Assembly (NCBI GenBank): GCA_025996695.1
Contig: BNTP01000116.1
Location: 1 to 6,760 of the forward strand
Reading direction: 5' to 3'
Source: Bacteroidia bacterium
GTDB lineage: Bacteria; Bacteroidota; Bacteroidia; Bacteroidales; Azobacteroidaceae
DNA length: 6,760 nucleotides
Shown here: positions 1 to 6,100 of the stretch, in pieces
Position numbering within the stretch: the stretch's first letter is position 1
Layout of the letters: every line of letters begins with the position of its first letter
Notes under the pieces: generated by a model
The model's input: the letters and a program-made list of their open reading frames with translations, nothing else
Databases searched by the model: none
What the model was told of the DNA's origin: nothing
Translations under genes and position numbers: made by a program

Positions 1-45
1 ACAAGTCAGTGCTTCCTTTCAATAGTTACGGTTTATTTTTTTCTC

Positions 46-83
46 ATCCTGATAGGGGTTTCCCGAGGAAACCCCTATCGGAT
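46..83. repeat. Long inverted repeat, perfect 13-bp stem extended to 17 bp
   Basis: GATAGGGGTTTCC (51-63) pairs perfectly with GGAAACCCCTATC (67-79) around a 3-base loop. ATCC (46-49) and GGAT (80-83) extend the stem if T50 is bulged. The stem is strong enough to form in RNA or as a DNA cruciform. Neither strand has a T-run after it; the only T-rich run (31-42, plus strand) lies before it. It is probably the 3'-end structure of the minus-strand message or a dispersed intergenic palindrome, and not a textbook intrinsic terminator. Confidence 0.7.
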
Positions 84-103
84 TTAGGCACGCCGTTTCA
101 CTT

Positions 104-121
104 ACAAGGCGAGAGCCTTGT
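104..121. repeat. Short inverted repeat, 7-bp stem, 4-base loop
   Basis: ACAAGGC (104-110) pairs with GCCTTGT (115-121) around GAGA (111-114). It starts 46 bases past the stop codon of the large gene. Read on the plus strand, the loop is a GNRA tetraloop and the hairpin is followed by TTTCT, so it could act as a weak terminator for a plus-strand transcript entering from the left. Read on the minus strand, the run of A precedes the stem and no T-run follows, so it is a poor intrinsic terminator for the fibre gene. Confidence 0.6.
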
Positions 122-166
122 TTTCTATAGTAGTCTCTCATAACAGAGAAAGAGTTGTTGATATTA

Positions 167-3100
167 TTACAAACTACCGATGCATAATGTATGAATTTTT
201 ATGGCATCGCGCGTCGCTTCCGCCTGGTCAATACCATACACGTTAGAATCGTAGTTCACTACGTTGGTGTCGGGGTACCCGGTGAACGGAGCAGATGGGA
301 ACAATATGATGCGGATTTTTTGTTTTAAGCCGTCTTCGCTCCAATACATCGTAGAAGACCATGTGGCGGTAGCAGCTGTACCCACTCCAAGCGCGCGGAC
401 GGATGTGGTCACGGGACTCCGAAAAATTTGGACAGCATCCGCCACTGAAGGGATTTCCATACCGCGAGAATAGCAGAAAGCGTTCGCCGCTCTGAAGCTA
501 AGATAATCGGAGGCGTTTCCAACCAAAAAGCATATCTTTTTCGCTGCGGCTACGATTTTAGCTCCCGTTCCGTAACGGTTTTCGCAATCGGCATCAGTTG
601 CATCAACCGCGCTTAATAATCGGATATTTGACGCGCGATAAAGACTGGCAGAAATTGCCCCGGCGCGGGTGTCGGAGGCTGCTACAGTATACGCGTTGAT
701 GATTTTATTTCCCCCGGTCGTATACATCGGCGCTGTAGTCGTCGCAATTGCGCCATTAGTGGCGTGCGAAGGGCTTGTTACCGAGATAGTTCCACGGTTC
801 TTCAGTGAGTCGGCCGTCGCCGCTGTCCCGGTCGTATTAGCATCAATCTCAGCAGGGATGTCATTTCTATTTATAATTCGATAGCTTGGTGCACCGGCGG
901 CAGCAGTAGGCGCAGCAAGGAACGTCCTCCCCGCTTGCGTAGCATTTAAAAGGGCAAATTGGGTCGACGACATCAAGCCATTAAGACTCATTGTTGCCAG
1001 CGCACTCGGAACCGTCACAGTATACGAATCTGCCACCGTCAAGCGACCCTTCGAGTCCACCGTGAAACTCGGGACAGAGAATGTACCACCCCAGCTTGGT
1101 GTCTGAGCGGCAGTCGGGCCATACGTGCCGGCTGTCACGCCGGAAGTTCCCAGCGCAGTGGCGATCGCCCCCGAGCTCAAGGCGGTAGGCGACGCAGTCA
1201 CATCACCTGTAAGTTCCAGTGTTTGCGTGTTATCAAGCTTCGCGCCCAGTGCGGTATTGACTGCTGTCACCGATGGAGCAAGCGTCGTGCTCGCCGTCAT
1301 ACCGTCTTGCACCTGCGTCGGATGCACGTGATTTCCCGCAGCATATCCCGTTGTGGCCGTTCCTACGGCTGCTGTGCCGGCGATTAGCGGCACAGCCGTT
1401 GCAATATCATTTTTCGTGGCGCCCGTCGCGATACCGGCCAATTTCGTGCTGTCTGCTCCGGATGCCAACTTCGTGGCCGTAGCGGCATTACCCGTCGTGT
1501 TCTGATTTAGTACAGGTATATCTGATGCAACCAACGCACGGAAAGTTGGTTGGCCGGCAGCCCCATTTGGAGCAGCAAACACGTATTTCGCTGTTTGCGA
1601 CGGCAAATTAGGCACCATATCGAAAGTTTTCTGACCTTTCAGCGTCTGCGCTTTACCATACACAGAATCGCGGAAAGCAAGCAAGGCGCTGGGTGTGGTG
1701 TTCGAAACCGTCGCATAGACCTGAGCTTCTGTGGCCGGAACCGTTGCCCCAGTCCCGCCTGCAACAGTGATGGCAGCACTCTTTGAAGGTACCTGCGGGG
1801 CCGTTGAGAAGGTAGCAGTGCCGCCGATAGTAGTAGTGCCGTTAATCGTGTTGGGGCCGGCGGTTGTTATACCACTCTGGAACGTCTTGACGCCGCCAAG
1901 TGTCTGATTCTTTGAGTAAACAGAATCACGGAACGCGTCCGTTTGTGTTCTTATTGAGTTATAAACCTGAGCTTCTGTGGCAAGGGCTTGCGTGCCGGTG
2001 TTTACAGTTATCGCTGTTGATTTAGCAGGCACCGTCGGTGAGGTGGTAAACTGCGTCGCTGTGGCGGAGGTGAAACTGGCTGCGCCACTCACGGTCGTTG
2101 TGCCCGCAAGGGTGCTTGCACCGTTCAGTGTGGTCGTTCCGGTGACTGTAACATTATTAGAAAACGTTTTGTTTCCGCCTAATGTCTGCGGTTTTGTCAA
2201 CAGCGAGTCACGCACAGCATTGACAGCAGCATCGGTTGCCAAAGCCGTCGAGCTACCACCTGAATTAGTCTTGGCAGGTACCACCGGGGCTGATGTAAAT
2301 GTCTTGATGCCGCCAAGTGACATATTGCGATTATAAATCGAATCAATATGGCTGATTAATGCAGTCGGTTTCGTGTTTAACGTCGTATTATAGACCTGTG
2401 CTTCTGTCGCAAGGGCCGTTGTGCCGGTAGCTGCGGTAATTGCAGCACTCTTGCCGGGTACAAGCGGAGCTGCGCTGAAGGTTTTTACGCCAGCAAGCGT
2501 CATCGCTCTGTTATAAACCGAGTCGCGGAAAGTTTGCAACTTTGTCGGATCGGCTGCTTTAGCTTGTGCCTGAGCGGTGAGGTAGACCTGTGCTTCCGTC
2601 GCTACGGCTGTTGTGCCGGTAGCGACGGTGAGTGCCGCACTTTTTGACGGAACAAGCGGAGCGGAAGAGAAGGTTTTTACGCCGGCAAGGGTTTGTGCAT
2701 TTGACAATGTATTTGTTTTGAACGTGTTCAAATCGGCCAATGTTATACTGTCCGTTGATCCCCCTGCCAGCTTGTTAGCTCTTTCTATTGCAGGCAGATC
2801 GGCGTAAGCGATTGTACGGAAACTCGGGTTACCGTTAGTTGCCGTAGGTGCTGCTAAGAATGTTTTGGCCGTGTTGGTGCCATTCAATGTAACCGTACCT
2901 ATTTTAACGGTTCCCGTGAATGTCTTGTCTCCGGCAAGGATTTGATTCTGTTGATACACCGAGTCACGGAAAGCTTTCAAGCTGGTGGACGCGGTACCCA
3001 TAACGGTCTCATACACCTGCGCTTCTGTGGCCGGAGTTCCTGTGCCGGTAGCTACGGTAATTGCAGCATTTTTTGCCGGTATTGTCGGCGCATTTGGGGA

Positions 3101-6100
3101 AAATGTAGCATTGCCACTGAATGTGACATTGCCACTAAAGCTGGCGTTACCGCTGGATGTCAAAGTATTATTGAATGACCAACTGCCCTGAGGCGTCATA
3201 CTTTCTTTGAAAACAGTATCACGAAGTAGTCTTACCGTGTTATAAACCTGTGCTTCAGTTGCTAAAACGGTAGGATTTCCTGCCAATGCTGCTGACGATT
3301 TGCTGGGAACAGTCGGTGATGCGTTCGAGAAATTGGTGGTACCACTGAAAGTTTTGTTGCCGTTAAGGATCTGTGCTTTGTTATACACTGAATCCTTGAA
3401 AGCGTCCAGACCGGGGTTTGCTGCCATTGTTAAAGCAAAAACCTGTGCTTCTGTTGCTACATAGGTAGGATTGTTTCCTGCAGCTGTTGTTTTGCTGGGG
3501 ACTAACGGAGCAGCAGAGAATGTTTTGATGCCGTCCAAGGTCTGTGCTTTTTTATAAACCGAATCACGGAAGGCGTGATAAGTGGCATTCACGGTGTTTT
3601 GAGCAAGAGCTACCTGCGCTTCCGTTGCAAGCTGGGTACTGTTTCCAAGAACAGCTGCCGTGCTCTTGGCCTTGACCGTCGGATTGGCGTTCGGGAAAGA
3701 AGCGCTTGTGCCATTTGCCGTCAGGTTGCCGGTCAAGGTCGTTGCGCCCGTCACTGCCAATGTGTTGCTTAGCGTCGTTGCACCCGTCACGCCCAAAGTG
3801 CCGCCAACGGCGGTGTTGCCGCTGAGCGTTTTGTTGCCTGCCAGTGTCTGCGCTTTTGTGTAAACAGAGTCACGGAAAAGGCTCAAAGCGTTGCCTGCCG
3901 TGTTTTGTGCAAGAGCAACCTGTGCTTCCGTTGCAAGCTGGGTACTGTTTCCAAGAACAGCTGCCGTGCTCTTGGCCTTGACCGTCGGATTGGCGTTCGG
4001 GAAAGAAGCGGTTGTGCCGTTCACTGTGACATTATTACTAAAGATAGCTGCATCACTGAAAGTTTTTGAACCGGCCAGTGTCTGCGCTTTTTTATAAACT
4101 GAATCGCGGAAGGCGTGATAAGTGGCATTCACTGTGTTTTGAGCAAGAGCTACCTGTGCTTCCGTTGCAAGCTGTGTGCTGTTTCCAAGAACAGCCGCCG
4201 TGCTCTTGGCCTTGACCGTCGGATTGGCGTTCGGGAAAGAAGCGGTTGTGCCGTTCACTGTGACATCATTACTAAAGATAGCTGCAGCAGAGAAAGTTTT
4301 GACGCCTTCCAAGGTCTGCGCTTTTTTATAAACTGAATCGCGGAAGGCGTGATAAGTGGCGTTCACGGTGTTTTGAGCAAGAGCTACCTGTGCTTCGGTA
4401 GCAAGCTGGTTGTTGTTTGCAAGAACAGCTGCTGTACTCTTAGGTTTGACTGTTGGATTGGCATTTTGGAAATTCACGGTACCGCCATCTGCAGTCAGAG
4501 TGCCGGATAGGGTGGTTGTGCCGGTCACAGACAAAGTACTACTCATTGTTGTAGCACCGAGCACAGTTAATGTGCTACCCAGTGATGTAACGCCCGTCAC
4601 ACCTAAGGTGCCGCCAACAGTCGTGTTGTTACTGAGCGTTTTGTCGCCTTTCAATGTTTGTGGTTTATTATAAACCGAATCGCGGAAAGCGTTCAGACCG
4701 GCGCTTCCTGTATTTGCTACAGCATAAACCTGTGCTTCCGTTGCTACAAGCGTTCCATTGTTAGTGGCGGCCGTAGTTTTTGTTGGAACGGATACCGTGC
4801 CGGTGAAAGTAGGGCTGGCAAGGTTAGCTTTCAGGTTTACCTGTGCTTCGGTGGCGACGGCGGTGCCGCTAGTGCCCGCGCCGACAGTCTTGTTGGGGAC
4901 TACCGGAGCAGCAGAGAATGTTTTGACGCCGTCCAAGGTCTGTGCTTTTTTATAAACCGAATCGCGGAAAGCGTTCAGACCGGCGCTTCCTGTATTTGCT
5001 ACAGCATAAACCTGTGCTTCCGTTGCTACAAGCGTTCCGCTACTCGTGGCGGCCGTAGTTTTTGTTGGAACGGATACCGTGCCAGTGAAAGTAGGGCTGG
5101 CAAGGTTAGCTTTCAGGTTTACCTGTGCTTCGGTGGCTACGGCGGTGCCGCTACTGCCCGCGCCGACAGTCTTGTTGGGGACTACCGGAGCAGCAGAGAA
5201 TGTTTTGACGCCGTCCAAGGTCTGTGCTTTTTTATAAACAGAGTCACGGAAAAGATTCAAAGTGTTGCCTGCTGTGTTTTGAGCAAGAGCTACCTGTGCT
5301 TCCGTTGCAAGCTCTGTGGTGTTTCCAAGAACAGCTGCTGTGCTCTTGGCCTTGACCGTCGGATTGGCGTTCGGGAAAGAAGCCGTCGTGCCATTTGCGG
5401 TCAGGTTGCCGCTCAATGTCGTTGCGCCGGTCACGGCCAATGTGTTACTTAGGGTTGTTGCGCCGGTCACACCTAAAGTGCCGCCAACGGCTGTGTTGCC
5501 GCTGAGCGTTTTGTTGCCTGCCAGTGTCTGTGCTTTCGTGTAAACTGAGTCACGGAATGCGCTCAAAGCGTTGCCTGCCGTGTTTTGAGCAAGAGCTACC
5601 TGTGCTTCCGTTGCAAGCTGGGTAGCGTTTCCAAGAACAGCTGCCGTGCTTTTCGCCTTTACCGTTGGATTGGCGTTCGGGAAAGAAGCCGTCGTGCCAT
5701 TTGCGGTCAGATTGCCCGTCAAGGTCGTGGCGCCGGTCACGGCCAATGTGTTACTTAAGGTTGTCGCGCCCGTCACACCCAAGGTGCCTCCAACGGCGGT
5801 GTTGCCGCTGAGCGTTTTGTTGCCTGCCAGTGTCTGCGCTTTCGTGTAAACTGAGTCACGGAATGCGCTCAAAGCGTTGCCTGCCGTGTTTTGAGCAAGA
5901 GCTACCTGTGCTTCCGTTGCAAGCTGGGTAGCGTTTGCAAGAACAGCTGCAGTGCTCTTGGCCTTTACGGTTGGATTCGCGTTCGGGAAAGTAACGGCTG
6001 TGGCATTCGAGAAAGAAGCCGTCGTGCCATTTGCCGTCAGATTGCCCGTCAAGGTCGTGGCGCCAGTCACGGCCAAAGTGTTACTTAGGGTTGTTGCGCC

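Larger units (their letters stand above)
1..166. other. Downstream non-coding region with two hairpins
   Basis: This stretch is more A+T-rich than the gene. It holds the two inverted repeats, a T-rich run at 31-42, and no convincing gene. In plus-strand frame 2 a reading frame entering from the left stops at 23-25, which could be the tail of a neighbouring gene, but seven codons are too few to judge. I see no tRNA, promoter or ribosome binding site that I could defend. Confidence 0.5.

Noticed and set aside
104..126. Intrinsic terminator of the fibre gene
   Set aside because: On the minus strand the A-run comes before the stem and no T-run follows. The hairpin-plus-T order fits only the plus strand, where no gene is established.
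3..143. Plus-strand frames open from the left edge (to TAA 141-143, and to TAG 85-87)
   Set aside because: Both run through the inverted repeats and have no recognisable product. Without the upstream sequence they cannot be told from chance.
170..300. Type IX secretion C-terminal sorting domain or LPXTG-type anchor
   Set aside because: The C-terminus ends in IHTLCIGSL with no sorting motif, hydrophobic tail or basic end. A self-cleaving S74-type chaperone was also not recognised.
4658..5452. 264-codon open frame on the plus strand, with a cysteine-rich repetitive product
   Set aside because: It lies fully antisense to the C1/C2 and neighbouring units. Its repeats are simply the complement of the coding repeats, and one stop-free unit copied several times keeps the frame open. 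No ribosome binding site or family resemblance was seen.
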